Part shown: piece after piece, positions 48,615 through 58,088 of the stretch | How positions within the stretch are numbered: position 1 is the first letter of the stretch | Layout: each line of letters starts with the position of its first letter | From: Myxococcus stipitatus | Lineage (GTDB): Bacteria; Myxococcota; Myxococcia; Myxococcales; Myxococcaceae | Length of the DNA stretch: 64,000 nt | Assembly: GCF_038561935.1 (NCBI RefSeq) | Contig: NZ_CP102770.1 | Coordinates: 1,798,001-1,862,000 of the forward strand | Direction of reading: 5' to 3' | Translations under genes and position numbers: made by a program | Notes under the pieces: generated by a model | What the model was told of the DNA's origin: nothing | What the model saw: only the letters and a program-made list of their open reading frames with translations | Databases searched by the model: none

Positions 48615-49421
48615 ATGTTCCTGGAAACCCTGCTCGCCACGCTCCTGTCCGCGCAACCCGTGACGCCGTCTCCCGCTCCCGCCACATCGGCTCCAGCGGC
48701 GCAGGCTGCGCCCGCGGCAACGGGGAAGCCCTCCACTCCAGCATCCAGCACCCCGAAGGCCGACACGAAGCCGGCGGCTCCCGCCGAGGCGGCCAAGCCA
48801 GCCACGAAGCCCGCGCCGCCGATGGCGCCCGAGGTGAAGTCGCTCGTGGACCGGATGCAGGCCTTCTACGAGAAGACGGGCGACTTCCGGGCCGGCTTCC
48901 GGCAGGACTACAAGTACAAGACGTTCCGCCGCACGCAGACGTCCGAGGGCGCGGTCACCTACAAGAAGCCCGGGCTGATGCGGTGGGAGTACCTGAAGCC
49001 TTCCGTGCGCACGTTCGTGCTCGCGGGGAACAAGATCTACGCGTACGACCCGGCGGCCCAGTCGCTCACGGTGGCGGGGCTGGACACCAGCCAGCTGTCC
49101 GCCTCGGTGACGTTCCTCTTCGGCCAGGGGAAGCTCGAGAACGAGTTCGCCATCACCAAGGGCACCTGCAAGGACTGCAAGGGCACGCTGCTGGTGCTGG
49201 ACCCCTTGAAGCAGGAGCCGCGCTTCAAGCAGGTGCGCCTGGAGGTGGACCCCGCGTCCGCGCAGGTGCTGAAGAGCACCGTGGTGGACCCGGACGGCAG
49301 CGAGAACACCATCTCCTTCCTGGACCTGAAGACGAACGTGGGGCTCTCCGCGGACAGCTTCAAGCTGGATGTGCCGGACGACACGCGCGTGGACGACTTC
49401 ACCAAGCAGAAGAAGCAGTAA
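48615..49421 (+). CDS. lolA: LolA-type outer-membrane lipoprotein carrier
   Basis: 268 residues. ATG 48615 gives a hydrophobic signal-like N terminus (MFLETLLATLLSAQ). Residues ~18-80 are a Pro/Ala/Ser/Lys-rich linker longer than usual. The LolA domain follows with FYEKTGDFRAGFRQDYKYKTFRRTQTSEGAVTYKKPGLMRWEY, typical in beginning Q-x-x-G-x-F-type. It escorts lipoproteins from LolCDE to the outer membrane. A C-x2-C pair occurs in TKGTCKDCKG. The gene downstream starts 10 nt after the stop. Confidence 0.88.
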   Translation: MFLETLLATLLSAQPVTPSPAPATSAPAAQAAPAATGKPSTPASSTPKADTKPAAPAEAAKPATKPAPPMAPEVKSLVDRMQAFYEKTGDFRAGFRQDYKYKTFRRTQTSEGAVTYKKPGLMRWEYLKPSVRTFVLAGNKIYAYDPAAQSLTVAGLDTSQLSASVTFLFGQGKLENEFAITKGTCKDCKGTLLVLDPLKQEPRFKQVRLEVDPASAQVLKSTVVDPDGSENTISFLDLKTNVGLSADSFKLDVPDDTRVDDFTKQKKQ

Positions 49422-49431
49422 CCTGCGCGCC

Positions 49432-50919
49432 GTGCGCGGCGCGTTCCTGTTCTGGGCTTGTCTGGGGTTGATGGGTGCCGGGTGTCACCGGGAGGTGGCC
49501 CCGAGCGCCTCGCGGCCCGAGGGGTTGGCGGGGCAGACCCTGCCGTTGCTGGCCTCTCCGGCGCTGCGTCTCACCGTCGCGGGGACGCTGGGGGGACGCT
49601 CGGTCCCCGTCGTGCTGGATGTGGCTCGGCCGCTGTCGATGGTCTCCCAGGCGTGCTTCGACGGCGGAGCCCCCACGCCCGAGGGGACCGTCCGCGCGCC
49701 CGAAATCGCCGGAGGCTTCCGCGCGTGGCCCGTGATTCCACTGCCCGCGCTGACCGTGGGGGCGTCGCGCGTGCCCCTGAACTCGGCGGGGCTGTCCGGA
49801 GAGAAACCCTGCTCGGTGACGCTGGGCTCGGACGTCCTGGAGCCCTACGCGCTCACGGTGGACCCGCTGCGTCGCGAGGTGACCTTCACCGCGTCCCGCT
49901 CGCGAGAGGCCTACCTCGCGGAGACCACCCGGACGGATGCCGCGCGCGAGGTCCATCGCGTCGAGCTCAGCCGGGAGCCCGTCGGGGACTGGCCGCTCCT
50001 GGCGGCGCAGGTCGCGCAAGGAGACGCGGAGCTCACGGGGCCCTTCGTGTTGTCCTCGCGAGAGCCCTTCTCGCGCATCGCGGTGGCGCCCGCGGAGGCG
50101 CAAGGACTCCAGCCCTTGGAGACGGCCGCGAACCTGCCTCCGAGGACGTTCGCCTTGGACGCGGTGGACCTGGCGGCGGGCGTGGGCGTCCGCCCCCTGG
50201 TGGTGGAGGCCGCGGGACGCTGGGATTCCCCCAGCAGCCTGGGGCGCTTGGGGCCTGATGTCTGGGGACGCTTCACCGCCACGCTCGATGCGAAGGGCGG
50301 GGTGCTGGTGCTGCGCAGGCCCCGCGTGAGCGCTCCTGAGGCCACTGCCCCAGCGCCATCGACGCCCCCCTCCACCACGCCGGGCGAGGCCACCGCGCCG
50401 CCGTTGATGCCGCGACAGCGCTGCTCCGATGCCCAAGGCGTCTTCAGCGAGGAGGCGTGCTACGGACTCCACGTGAGGCGGGAGCCGGACGGGGGCGTCT
50501 CCCTCATCGGCGCGGTGTTCCGAGACCTCCCGGAGGGGGGCAGGCTCTACCTCGAGCCCGTGAGCGCGGAAGGTCAGCGAGTCGAGTCCGGCTGCGCCGT
50601 GGGCCTGAGCTTCCCCTCGACGAGCCGGGGGCTCACGACGCAGCACCGGCTGCCCTGGCCCTCGATGGCGCAGACGTCGCCCGCCTGCCACGCGTCACTC
50701 GCGCAGGCGAAGGGCTTCAAGCTGTCGCTCTTCGAGGAAGGCAGTCAGCCCGAGTGCCCCACCGCGTGTGCCTTCGTCACCGAGGCCGCCACGCGCCGCA
50801 CCGTGTGCGAGTGCCAGCCGACGCCGCTGGGAGAAGGGGTGGCTGCGCCCTCGCGGAAGAAGACCTCGCGAGAGCCACCGCCAGAGGAGCGCGAGCTGGA
50901 GCCAGAGGACCCGAAGTAA
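49432..50919 (+). CDS. Lipoprotein with degenerate retropepsin-like region
   Basis: 495 residues. The signal MRGAFLFWACLGLMGAGC has a lipobox with Cys at 18. The first half contains pairs of beta segments such as LTVAGTLGGRSVPVVLDVARPLSMV, like an aspartyl-protease (retropepsin-type) fold, but where VLDTGA would be expected it reads VLDVARP, so catalytic Asp-Thr/Ser-Gly is lost. The C-terminal ~170 residues are Cys-rich (RCSDAQGVFSEEACYG, ESGCAVG, ACHASL, ECPTACAF, TVCECQ). Function unknown. GTG 49432 is 10 nt after lolA and probably in the same transcript. Confidence 0.72.
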   Translation: MRGAFLFWACLGLMGAGCHREVAPSASRPEGLAGQTLPLLASPALRLTVAGTLGGRSVPVVLDVARPLSMVSQACFDGGAPTPEGTVRAPEIAGGFRAWPVIPLPALTVGASRVPLNSAGLSGEKPCSVTLGSDVLEPYALTVDPLRREVTFTASRSREAYLAETTRTDAAREVHRVELSREPVGDWPLLAAQVAQGDAELTGPFVLSSREPFSRIAVAPAEAQGLQPLETAANLPPRTFALDAVDLAAGVGVRPLVVEAAGRWDSPSSLGRLGPDVWGRFTATLDAKGGVLVLRRPRVSAPEATAPAPSTPPSTTPGEATAPPLMPRQRCSDAQGVFSEEACYGLHVRREPDGGVSLIGAVFRDLPEGGRLYLEPVSAEGQRVESGCAVGLSFPSTSRGLTTQHRLPWPSMAQTSPACHASLAQAKGFKLSLFEEGSQPECPTACAFVTEAATRRTVCECQPTPLGEGVAAPSRKKTSREPPPEERELEPEDPK

Positions 50920-50952
50920 CCGGGCGCCCAGCTCGCGCGAGACCGCGGACGA

Positions 50953-52377
50953 CTACTCCATCCGCGTCGAGGGCCGAGGCATCGGCACCACCGGCACGGG
51001 CGCCGGGTGCGCGTCGCGAGCCACGTGCTGACGCTGCTTCGGGTCCGGGCGCTCCACCACGCGCGCCACCAGGTCGTAGTCGTGCGCCTCGGTCACCTCC
51101 ACGGTGACGAGCTCGCCCGGGTACGCCAGGCCGTCGTTGATGTAGACCAGACCGTCGATTTCGGGCGCCTGGCCCTGGTGACGGCCCACCAGGAGGTGCT
51201 CCGTCTCGGGAGCGGGGCCTTCCACCAGCACCTCCAGCCGCTTGCCCACGAGCTTCTTGTTCTGCTCGCGGTTGATGCGCTTCTGGATGGCCATCACCTC
51301 ACGCCACCGGCGCTCGATGGTCTTCTGCGGCACCTTGTCCGGCAGGTTGAACGCCGCCGTGCCCTCTTCGTCGGAGTACTGGAAGACGCCCAGGCGCTCG
51401 AAGCGCTGCGTCTTCACGAACTCCTTCAACATCTCGAAGTCCTCTTCCGTCTCACCCGGCAGGCCGACGATGAGCGACGTGCGCATCACCAGCCCGGGCA
51501 CGCGCTCCCGCAGCTTCGTCAGCAGGCCCTTGAGGAACTCCGAGTTGCGGCCCCGCTTCATCGACAGCAGCAGCTTGTCGCTGACGTGCTGCACCGGCAT
51601 GTCCAGGTAGCGGGCAATCTTCGGCTCCGACGCCATGACGTCGATGAGCTCGTCCGGGAACACGCGCGGGTAGGCGTAGTGCAGGCGGATCCACCGCACG
51701 TCCACCTGCGCCAGGGCCTTGAGCAAATCGTGCAGCTTGGGCTTGCCGGGCAGGTCATGACCGTACGCCGTCAGGTCCTGCGCGACGAGGTTGAGCTCCT
51801 GCACGCCGCTGTCCGCCAGCCGCCTGGCCTCGATGACGATGTCTTCGATGGTCCGCGAGCGCTGGCCGCCGCGCAGCGTGGGGATGATGCAGAACGCGCA
51901 GGCGTTGTCACAGCCCTCGGACACCTTGAGGTAGGCCGTGTACTTCGGCATCGAGTTGACGCGCGGCGTGTTGGCGTCGTGGATGTAGTCGGGGTCCGGA
52001 ATCACCTGACGCGGTGACGCCTCGGCGGCCAGCAGGTCGCCAATCTGGGCGTACGCGCTGGTGCCCAGGAAGTGGTCCACCTCCGGCATCTCCTTCGCCA
52101 GCTCCTCGCCGTAGCGCTGCGACAGACACCCCGTCACCACCAGGGTGCTGCAGCTGCCCGTCTTCTTCAGCTCGGCCATCTCCAGGATGGAGTCCACCGA
52201 CTCCTGCTTGGCCGGGCCGATGAAGGCGCACGTGTTGACGACGATGACCTGCGCCTCGGAAGGCTCCTGCACCAGCGTGTAGCCACGGTGCTTCAACGTG
52301 CCGAGCATCACCTCGGAGTCCACCCGGTTCTTCGGGCAGCCGAGGGTCATCATGTAAAGGCTCTTGGTTGTTTCCAC
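50953..52377 (-). CDS. rimO: Ribosomal protein S12 methylthiotransferase RimO
   Basis: 474 residues. MiaB/RimO architecture: an N-terminal UPF0004 domain with three Cys ([19 protein letters not shown]), the radical SAM cluster C-DNA-CAF-C (about 154-161), and a C-terminal TRAM domain. The motif [23 protein letters not shown] and the downstream PRVFPDELI are RimO-like rather than MiaB-like. It adds a methylthio group to Asp89 of S12. A Pro/Arg-rich tail (about 30 residues) follows TRAM. GTG 52377 lies 5 nt after the stop of the upstream gene, the strongest evidence for this start. Confidence 0.95.
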   Translation of the reverse strand: METTKSLYMMTLGCPKNRVDSEVMLGTLKHRGYTLVQEPSEAQVIVVNTCAFIGPAKQESVDSILEMAELKKTGSCSTLVVTGCLSQRYGEELAKEMPEVDHFLGTSAYAQIGDLLAAEASPRQVIPDPDYIHDANTPRVNSMPKYTAYLKVSEGCDNACAFCIIPTLRGGQRSRTIEDIVIEARRLADSGVQELNLVAQDLTAYGHDLPGKPKLHDLLKALAQVDVRWIRLHYAYPRVFPDELIDVMASEPKIARYLDMPVQHVSDKLLLSMKRGRNSEFLKGLLTKLRERVPGLVMRTSLIVGLPGETEEDFEMLKEFVKTQRFERLGVFQYSDEEGTAAFNLPDKVPQKTIERRWREVMAIQKRINREQNKKLVGKRLEVLVEGPAPETEHLLVGRHQGQAPEIDGLVYINDGLAYPGELVTVEVTEAHDYDLVARVVERPDPKQRQHVARDAHPAPVPVVPMPRPSTRME

Positions 52378-52382
52378 CGCGT

Positions 52383-53495
52383 CTACCTGTTTCCGAGTTC
52401 GGTTCGCGAGAAGTGGTCCCCACTCCAAGCGAAGTTGATGGTCGCGCCGTTCGAGTAACGGATGGTCAGCGTGCCCTCTTCATCCACTTCCATCGAGGTC
52501 GCACGCCCCAGGGCGCAGGTGGAGACCGGCCACTCGAGCGCCCGCGTCGCCGTCTTCCCTGTCACCAGATACAGCCCCATCCGGAGCTCTTGTTCGGAGT
52601 CACACCGACCCTCAACGGCATAGGGATTCTTCCCGGTGAGCACGGTAACGACCGGCCGTCCGTCCGGCAGGCTCACCGTATCGGGCACCTTCACGTTGGC
52701 CGACTCCGCCTCCACCGACTTCGCCACCACCAGCGCGCGCAGCGTGTCGGGCGTCAGGTCCTCGTCACCCTGGGCCCAGGCCGGGTAGCTGAGCAGGTCC
52801 CAGCCCAGCCAGCCGGTGGCCGCGGACTCCAGCGCCGTCACGTTCTCGGAGGGCTTGAGCTTGAGCGCCTTGCGCACCTCGTCCGGGAGGCGGAGGGCCT
52901 CGCCCGGCATGGTGCCGCTCTGGCAGTTGGAGACCGCCACGGGCTTGCCGCCCGCGCTGTCCACGTCCTCGTAGGTGATGCACACGTCCATCACCATCGG
53001 GTCCTTCGCCGGGAAGCGGGGCAGGGCGCGCACGGGCACCGCGGCCACGAGCGACAGCGTGTTGCCCTGACGCTCCACCGCGCCATTCACCTTCTGCTGG
53101 GCGAACTCCGGCGTGCCGCTCTCCGCTCCGGAGGCGCGCTTGCCGTCGAAGCCGAAGCGCCACGTGTAGCCCGTCGTCAGCGGCCCGGTGTCGGGGAAGT
53201 AGATGGACACCGACAGCACGTCGCCCGCGAGGAGCTGGTCGTCCTTCGCGTCCACGCCCACGTAGAGCGTGTCCTTGCGGAAGCCCACCTTCGCGTTGAA
53301 CGAGGCGCTGCCACCCGGCGCGTCCAGGGACTTGAGCGCCAGCGGCGAGGTGAAGCCCTTGAGGCCTCCCTGGAACCGCGGCGGCTTCGACATGGACGGC
53401 ACCGGCCGGGAGGGACGGGGCGCTTCTTCCTCCTGCGCGGAGGCGATGGCTGGAACGCAGAGCATCCAGCAGAGGGACAGGGCTGCGGCTCGCAT
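52383..53495 (-). CDS. Exported CBM9-like protein
   Basis: 370 residues with a signal peptide ([21 protein letters not shown]). The central ~120 residues match CBM9-like domains ([40 protein letters not shown]), which are found in carbohydrate-binding and some heme-associated periplasmic proteins. The C-terminal part is beta-rich with a Cys pair. No catalytic motif. ATG 53495 has a GAAGAAG ribosome site; an in-frame TTG at 53507 is less likely. It lies between yajQ and rimO in a tight operon (8 and 5 nt gaps), an odd place for an exported protein. Confidence 0.78.
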   Translation of the reverse strand: MRAAALSLCWMLCVPAIASAQEEEAPRPSRPVPSMSKPPRFQGGLKGFTSPLALKSLDAPGGSASFNAKVGFRKDTLYVGVDAKDDQLLAGDVLSVSIYFPDTGPLTTGYTWRFGFDGKRASGAESGTPEFAQQKVNGAVERQGNTLSLVAAVPVRALPRFPAKDPMVMDVCITYEDVDSAGGKPVAVSNCQSGTMPGEALRLPDEVRKALKLKPSENVTALESAATGWLGWDLLSYPAWAQGDEDLTPDTLRALVVAKSVEAESANVKVPDTVSLPDGRPVVTVLTGKNPYAVEGRCDSEQELRMGLYLVTGKTATRALEWPVSTCALGRATSMEVDEEGTLTIRYSNGATINFAWSGDHFSRTELGNR

Positions 53496-53503
53496 GGGCT
53501 TCT

Positions 53504-54001
53504 TCAATCGCGGAAGTTGGTGAACTGCATGTCGAGCTTCAGCCGGTCCTGCTCCTTGCGGAACAGGGCCATGGCGGCCTGAAGGTCATCCCGGCTCTTG
53601 CCCGTGACACGCAGCTGGTCGGCCTGGATGGAGCCCTGCACCTTCATCTTGGATTCCTTGAGCAGCTTCACCAGCTCCTTGGACTTCTCCACCGGGATGC
53701 CCTGCTGGAGCTTGATGATCTGCTTCACGTTGTGCAGGCCCGTCTTCTCGATGTCGCCGTACTCGAGCGCGTGCAAGCTGATGTTGCGCTTGGCCAGCTT
53801 CGCGAGGAGGACTTCCTTGGCCGCCTGGACGCGGTCCTCGCTGTTGGCCTTCACGGTGATGGCCGTGTGGTCCGGGGCGACGACGACGTCCGCCTGGGCG
53901 CCCTGGAAGTCATAACGGGTGCTGAGCTCCTTCTTGGTCTGGTTGACCGCGTTGTCGAGCTCGGCGAGGTCGATTTTGGAGACGACATCGAACGAGGGCA
54001 T
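53504..54001 (-). CDS. yajQ: YajQ-family nucleotide/c-di-GMP-binding protein
   Basis: 165 residues with the two ferredoxin-like repeats of the YajQ/DUF520 family: MPSFDVVSKIDLAELDNAVNQ at the start and the second half beginning VKLLKESKMKVQGSIQADQLRVTGKSRDDLQ. Members bind RNA, nucleotides or cyclic di-GMP and regulate gene expression. Full length. ATG 54001. 24 nt after the rnj stop, 8 nt before the next gene. Confidence 0.95.
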   Translation of the reverse strand: MPSFDVVSKIDLAELDNAVNQTKKELSTRYDFQGAQADVVVAPDHTAITVKANSEDRVQAAKEVLLAKLAKRNISLHALEYGDIEKTGLHNVKQIIKLQQGIPVEKSKELVKLLKESKMKVQGSIQADQLRVTGKSRDDLQAAMALFRKEQDRLKLDMQFTNFRD

Positions 54002-54025
54002 GGGCAGCAGCGGCCCTTAACACAC

Positions 54026-55672
54026 CTACACCCTGACGACCATGGGCACCACCAGGGGGCGCTTGGAGGTGTACAGCCGGAACGCACGGCGGACCACCCG
54101 GGTGAGCTCCTCTCGCACCAGGGCGTCGTCGCCCCGGAGCTGGACGGACAGCTCCTCGAAGAGGGTCCGGGCCTCCTGGGCGACCCGGGGCAGCGCCACC
54201 TGTTCATCCAGCGACAGCCCCTGCCCGGAGAGCTGCGGCCCGCCCACCAGCTTCAGGGTGTCCCGCTGGATGACGACCACCGCGGCCACGAGTCCAGTCT
54301 CCGACAGGCGCACCCGCTCCTGGAGTGTGTCCGACGTCACCATCCCCCCGCCGAAGCGGTCCTTGAAGATGCGGCCAGAGGTCACGCTGCCGGTGAACCG
54401 GCCCCGGCCCTCCTCGAAGCCGACGATGTCGCCGTCCTGGGCCAGCAGGCACTGCGCGGGCTCCAGGCCCGCCTCGCGGGCGGTGGCCAGGTGGCGGTGC
54501 AGGTGGCGGCCCTCGCCATGGACGGGGATGAAGTGGCGGGGGCGCACCAGCTCCAGCACGCGCTTCTGCTGCGGGCGGCTGGCGTGGCCGGACACGTGGA
54601 CGCCGGGCTCCACCTGCGCGTAGGCCACCCGGGCGCCGCGCCAGTGGAGCTGGTCGATGAGGGCGCCCACGCCGCGCTCGTTGCCGGGGATGGGGCGGGA
54701 GCTGAGCACGACGAGGTCGCCCGGGCCCACCTTGAAGGGGCCGTCATTGGAGGCGAGCTGGGACAGGCCCGCGCGAGGCTCCCCCTGCGCGCCCGTGGTG
54801 AGCACCAGGACCCGCTGCGCGGGCAGGATGGGCACGGTGTCCAGGTGGACGAACAGCGAGTCGGGCACGTCCAGGTAGCCCAGCTGGCGCGCCATCTCCA
54901 CGTTGCGCAGCATGCTGCGGCCCTGGAGCGCGACCTTGCGGCCCAGTCGCTCGGCGAGAGCCAGAAGGTGCCGCACGCGGTGCAGGTTGGAGGAGAAGAG
55001 GGCCACGACGATGCGTCCGGTGGCGTCGCGGAAGAGCCGCTCGAAGGTCTGCTCCACCACGCGCTCGCTGCCCGTCTCCTCGGTCAGCTCGGAGTTGGTG
55101 GAGTCCGACAGCAGGCACACGACGCCTTCGTCGCCCGCCTCGCCCCAGCGCTCCAGGTCCGTGCGCAGCCCGTCGATGGGGTCCGGGTCCAGCTTGAAGT
55201 CACCCGTGTGGATGAGGGTGCCCTCGGGCGTGCGGACGATGAAGCCCACCGCGTCGGGCACGGTGTGCGTCACGCGGCTGGCCTCGACCTTGAACATGCT
55301 GCCGACGGGGAAGGGCTCGCGCGGCTCGATTTCGCGCAGGTCCGCTTCCACGCCCAGCTCGTCCAGCCGGTGGCGGGCCATGGCGAGCGTGAAGCGCGTG
55401 CCGTAGACGGGGATGGGGACGGCCAGCTCGCTCAGCAGGTAGGGGAGCGCGCCCAGGTGGTCTTCATGCCCGTGGGTGAGCAACACGCCCTTGAGCTGGG
55501 CGGCGTTCTGCTTCAGGTGGGTGAAGTCCGGGATGATGATGTCGACGCCGGGCATCCCCTCCGAGGGGAACATCAAGCCCGCGTCGATGAGCAGCATCTC
55601 CCCGTTGCAGGCGATGACCAGGGAGTTGAGGCCGATTTCTCCCAGGCCGCCGAGGGGAATGACTTGAAGCAT
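54026..55672 (-). CDS. rnj: Ribonuclease J
   Basis: 548 residues, beta-CASP metallo-beta-lactamase. The Zn motif is LTHGHEDHLGALPYLL (about 64-80). The typical start is MLQVIPLGGLGEIGLN, and DAGLMFPSEGMPGVDIIIPD follows. The CASP module and a C-terminal region complete the protein. It is an endo- and 5'-3' exoribonuclease for rRNA maturation and mRNA turnover. ATG 55672 is used because it gives the family start, though no clear Shine-Dalgarno is visible and the frame is open upstream. It is the first gene of the rnj-yajQ-CBM9-like-rimO cluster on the minus strand. Confidence 0.95.
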   Translation of the reverse strand: MLQVIPLGGLGEIGLNSLVIACNGEMLLIDAGLMFPSEGMPGVDIIIPDFTHLKQNAAQLKGVLLTHGHEDHLGALPYLLSELAVPIPVYGTRFTLAMARHRLDELGVEADLREIEPREPFPVGSMFKVEASRVTHTVPDAVGFIVRTPEGTLIHTGDFKLDPDPIDGLRTDLERWGEAGDEGVVCLLSDSTNSELTEETGSERVVEQTFERLFRDATGRIVVALFSSNLHRVRHLLALAERLGRKVALQGRSMLRNVEMARQLGYLDVPDSLFVHLDTVPILPAQRVLVLTTGAQGEPRAGLSQLASNDGPFKVGPGDLVVLSSRPIPGNERGVGALIDQLHWRGARVAYAQVEPGVHVSGHASRPQQKRVLELVRPRHFIPVHGEGRHLHRHLATAREAGLEPAQCLLAQDGDIVGFEEGRGRFTGSVTSGRIFKDRFGGGMVTSDTLQERVRLSETGLVAAVVVIQRDTLKLVGGPQLSGQGLSLDEQVALPRVAQEARTLFEELSVQLRGDDALVREELTRVVRRAFRLYTSKRPLVVPMVVRV

Positions 55673-55864
55673 GTGGAGGGAGTCTAAGGACTCGCCCCGG
55701 CTTGCGCGGTGGAAAGTTGCAGATGGGTCGAGCCCGAGGGGGCTGGCGCGGAAAAGACTCGGGGCGTCGGTGTAGGTGTGCTGGCTGCCCGTGCGACAGG
55801 CCTCCGAGTCACCGGAAGCCTGGCTCACACGCGAGACAGGAGGGCGTCGTGCCGCCCGTGAGCC

Positions 55865-57079
55865 TCATCGGGGGATGAGGGTGATGTCATCCAGATACAG
55901 GTCCGCCTGCGCCGTCCCCGAGTCGTCCTGGAAGTAGAGGTCGCGCAGGGTGCCGGAGGTCGCGCCCATGGCAGCGAGGGAGAGCGTCACCTTCCGCCAC
56001 TCGCCGGCGACCAGCGGTCCGCCCAGCGCCTCCTCCAGCGAGACAGTCCCGAGCACGTCCGTGCCGTCGTGGAGAACGGCGCGCACGAGCTGCCCGCCGG
56101 TGGTTCCACCGTGAACCCACAGCTCGATGGACTGATAGGAAGACAGGTCCACGCCCGGGTGATGCAGGAGCAGGCCCGACCAGGTGTCTGGCGTGAAGCG
56201 GATGGACGCGGAGCCCTGGTGGACGGTGCCCGTCTCCTCGAGCGAGTGCTCCGCCCAGCTCCAGTCCGCGAAGCCGCTCTCCAGCGCGTCCGTGTAGATG
56301 GCGAGCTCGGAGGCGGGCTCCGGCTCGGTGCGTCCATCCGTCAGCGCGAGCCCTTGCGACAGCGTCACCGTGCGCACGCCGCGAAGCTGGATGTGATTCA
56401 GGATGGCCGCGAAGTCCTGCGTGCGGTACTGCGTGTCGCGCGTGGGCGTGCCGTCCAAGAACTCGTGGAAGACGAGGATGAGCCAGCTCTTCTCCTCCAC
56501 GGCCCGGTCAATCCAACCCCTCACGGTGCTGACGGGGACCGTGCGAGCCACGTCATTGCCTCGCAGCTCGTAGACGATGGTGTCGCGGAAGTTGCGCCCG
56601 GGATTCACGGTGCGGCTGCTGCCGTAGTGCTGCCGGATGTTCGAGAGCACCTGGGCGTCGTAGCGCCCGTAGGGGATGACGAAGTCGGGCACCGCGGGCA
56701 GGTTCAGCTGGGTCTGCAGCCACGCCCGCGAGTCGCTCAGCTCGGCGACGAGCTGGGGGCCGGAGAGCGTGGTCAGGTCGGGATGGGTGAGTGAGTGGCT
56801 GGCGATGCCGTTGCCCTCCGCGACCAATGTCTGGACTTGGGACGTGCTCATGTAGCCGCCCCAGCCCTGGGCCAGGGCCTGGGTGATGAGCGCATAGGTC
56901 GCGCGAATCCCTCTCGAGTTGAGCTGGGGACGCGCCTTCGTGAACTGGGTGGCCCAGCCGTCATCCAGGGTGATGGTGACCATGCCCTGTTCGAACGGCT
57001 GCGCCGCGGACGCGGACAGGGACAACAGCATCAGCGATAACGCGGCAATTCCTCTCAGCTGCTTTGACGACTCCATCAT
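55865..57079 (-). CDS. Secreted polysaccharide deacetylase with C-terminal carbohydrate-binding domain
   Basis: 404 residues. Signal peptide MMESSKQLRGIAALSLMLLSLSASAAQ. The NodB domain follows, with motif 1 TLDDGW (metal/catalytic Asp), motif 2 SHSLTHPDL (H-x3-H zinc ligands) and motif 3 VIPYGRYD. From about residue 270 a beta-sandwich resembling carbohydrate-binding modules appears, ending YLDDITLIPR. It likely deacetylates a GlcNAc polymer in matrix, spore coat or peptidoglycan. The ATG at 57079 has GGAGGGGG upstream; the frame is open further upstream but not coding. Divergent from the next gene. Confidence 0.9.
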   Translation of the reverse strand: MMESSKQLRGIAALSLMLLSLSASAAQPFEQGMVTITLDDGWATQFTKARPQLNSRGIRATYALITQALAQGWGGYMSTSQVQTLVAEGNGIASHSLTHPDLTTLSGPQLVAELSDSRAWLQTQLNLPAVPDFVIPYGRYDAQVLSNIRQHYGSSRTVNPGRNFRDTIVYELRGNDVARTVPVSTVRGWIDRAVEEKSWLILVFHEFLDGTPTRDTQYRTQDFAAILNHIQLRGVRTVTLSQGLALTDGRTEPEPASELAIYTDALESGFADWSWAEHSLEETGTVHQGSASIRFTPDTWSGLLLHHPGVDLSSYQSIELWVHGGTTGGQLVRAVLHDGTDVLGTVSLEEALGGPLVAGEWRKVTLSLAAMGATSGTLRDLYFQDDSGTAQADLYLDDITLIPR

Positions 57080-57298
57080 GGACAGCCCCCTCCGAGGCGC
57101 CGCCTCATGCGGCGTCCAGGGGGCGATAGCAGACGAGTCTGATGGCAGGCAACCGTGCAGGCACGCGGACGTGGGTGGGCTGGCGAGCAGCGGGGCCACG
57201 GGGCCCCTGCGGGGATTGTGTGGGGATTCGAGGTGGGGGTGGTGGTGTTCGTAGAAACCGTCGCACCCATGACTTTGTCTTTGGAAAGGACACGCTAC

Positions 57299-57871
57299 AT
57301 GAAGAAGCTTGCCGCGCTTGTGGGTCTGCTGGGCGTGCTGGGATTTGCTCCCGCATATGCCGCGGAGCTGAAGGACGTGTTCGGCAGAGAGGTCCCCATC
57401 GGGAAGGGGCGGCCAGCCGTGGTCTTGTATGCCAACAAGGGCACCCGGGATGAGCTGCGGGAGCATGCCTACCAGTTCGTCTACGACGTGAGGGCGGGCA
57501 AGCCCATCGTCGTGGTGCGGGTGGATCTGCGAGACGTCCCCGGCCTCTTCAAGGGCATGGCGAAGGGGGAGATTCGCAAGAGCCACGCCGAGTCGCTCGA
57601 CCTGATGCGCAATCTCTTTCAGGAGCACGGTGAGTCGCCTCCGCCCGAGCTCGATACCTCCCTCTTCATGGTCGCCGACAGCAAGGGCGAGCCCCACGCA
57701 TCGGTGGGGCTGAAGAAGGGCTTCAAGAATGTCTATGCGCAGGTGCTGGACCCCTCGGGGCAGGAGCTGGCCCGGGGCCCCTTCCCCGAGAGCGCGGACT
57801 CGCTTGGCAAGGCCGTGGCCGAAGTGCCCGCCGCGCCTTCGCATGCTCGCGTCGCGGGCGTGGTTCGCTGA
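57299..57871 (+). CDS. Exported thioredoxin-fold-like protein without a CxxC
   Basis: 190 residues with a signal peptide (MKKLAALVGLLGVLGFAPAYAAELKD). The mature part has AVVLYANKGTRDELREHAYQF and later PPPELDTSLFMVADSKGEPHASVGLKKG, an arrangement like a thioredoxin or peroxiredoxin-like fold, but no cysteine pair is present. Function unknown; similar to uncharacterised myxobacterial periplasmic proteins. ATG 57299 follows GGAAAGGA at good spacing. A hairpin terminator lies about 30 nt after the stop. Confidence 0.7.
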   Translation: MKKLAALVGLLGVLGFAPAYAAELKDVFGREVPIGKGRPAVVLYANKGTRDELREHAYQFVYDVRAGKPIVVVRVDLRDVPGLFKGMAKGEIRKSHAESLDLMRNLFQEHGESPPPELDTSLFMVADSKGEPHASVGLKKGFKNVYAQVLDPSGQELARGPFPESADSLGKAVAEVPAAPSHARVAGVVR

Positions 57872-57902
57872 AACATCTCCGTGAATCGCCGATGAGACCT
57901 GT

Positions 57903-57925
57903 GTCACGGAGCCATCCTCCGTGAC
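57903..57925 (+). terminator. Terminator hairpin
   Basis: A perfect 9-bp stem (GTCACGGAG / CTCCGTGAC) with a 5-nt loop lies 32 nt after the stop. No T-run. Confidence 0.55.
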
Positions 57926-58088
57926 CAGGTGAGCGCGCTCGTCGCGCTGATACGACCAGCCGGGTAGTTGGATTGGTCTGGCTATTCGTGATTTGTTGTC
58001 TCCCCGCCGCGAACAACGTGAGTGCGTGTCTGGAGCCGTGCCTGGCCGATGAGGCGCGGCGCCACACGCGAAGGCAACGGGAGACATC

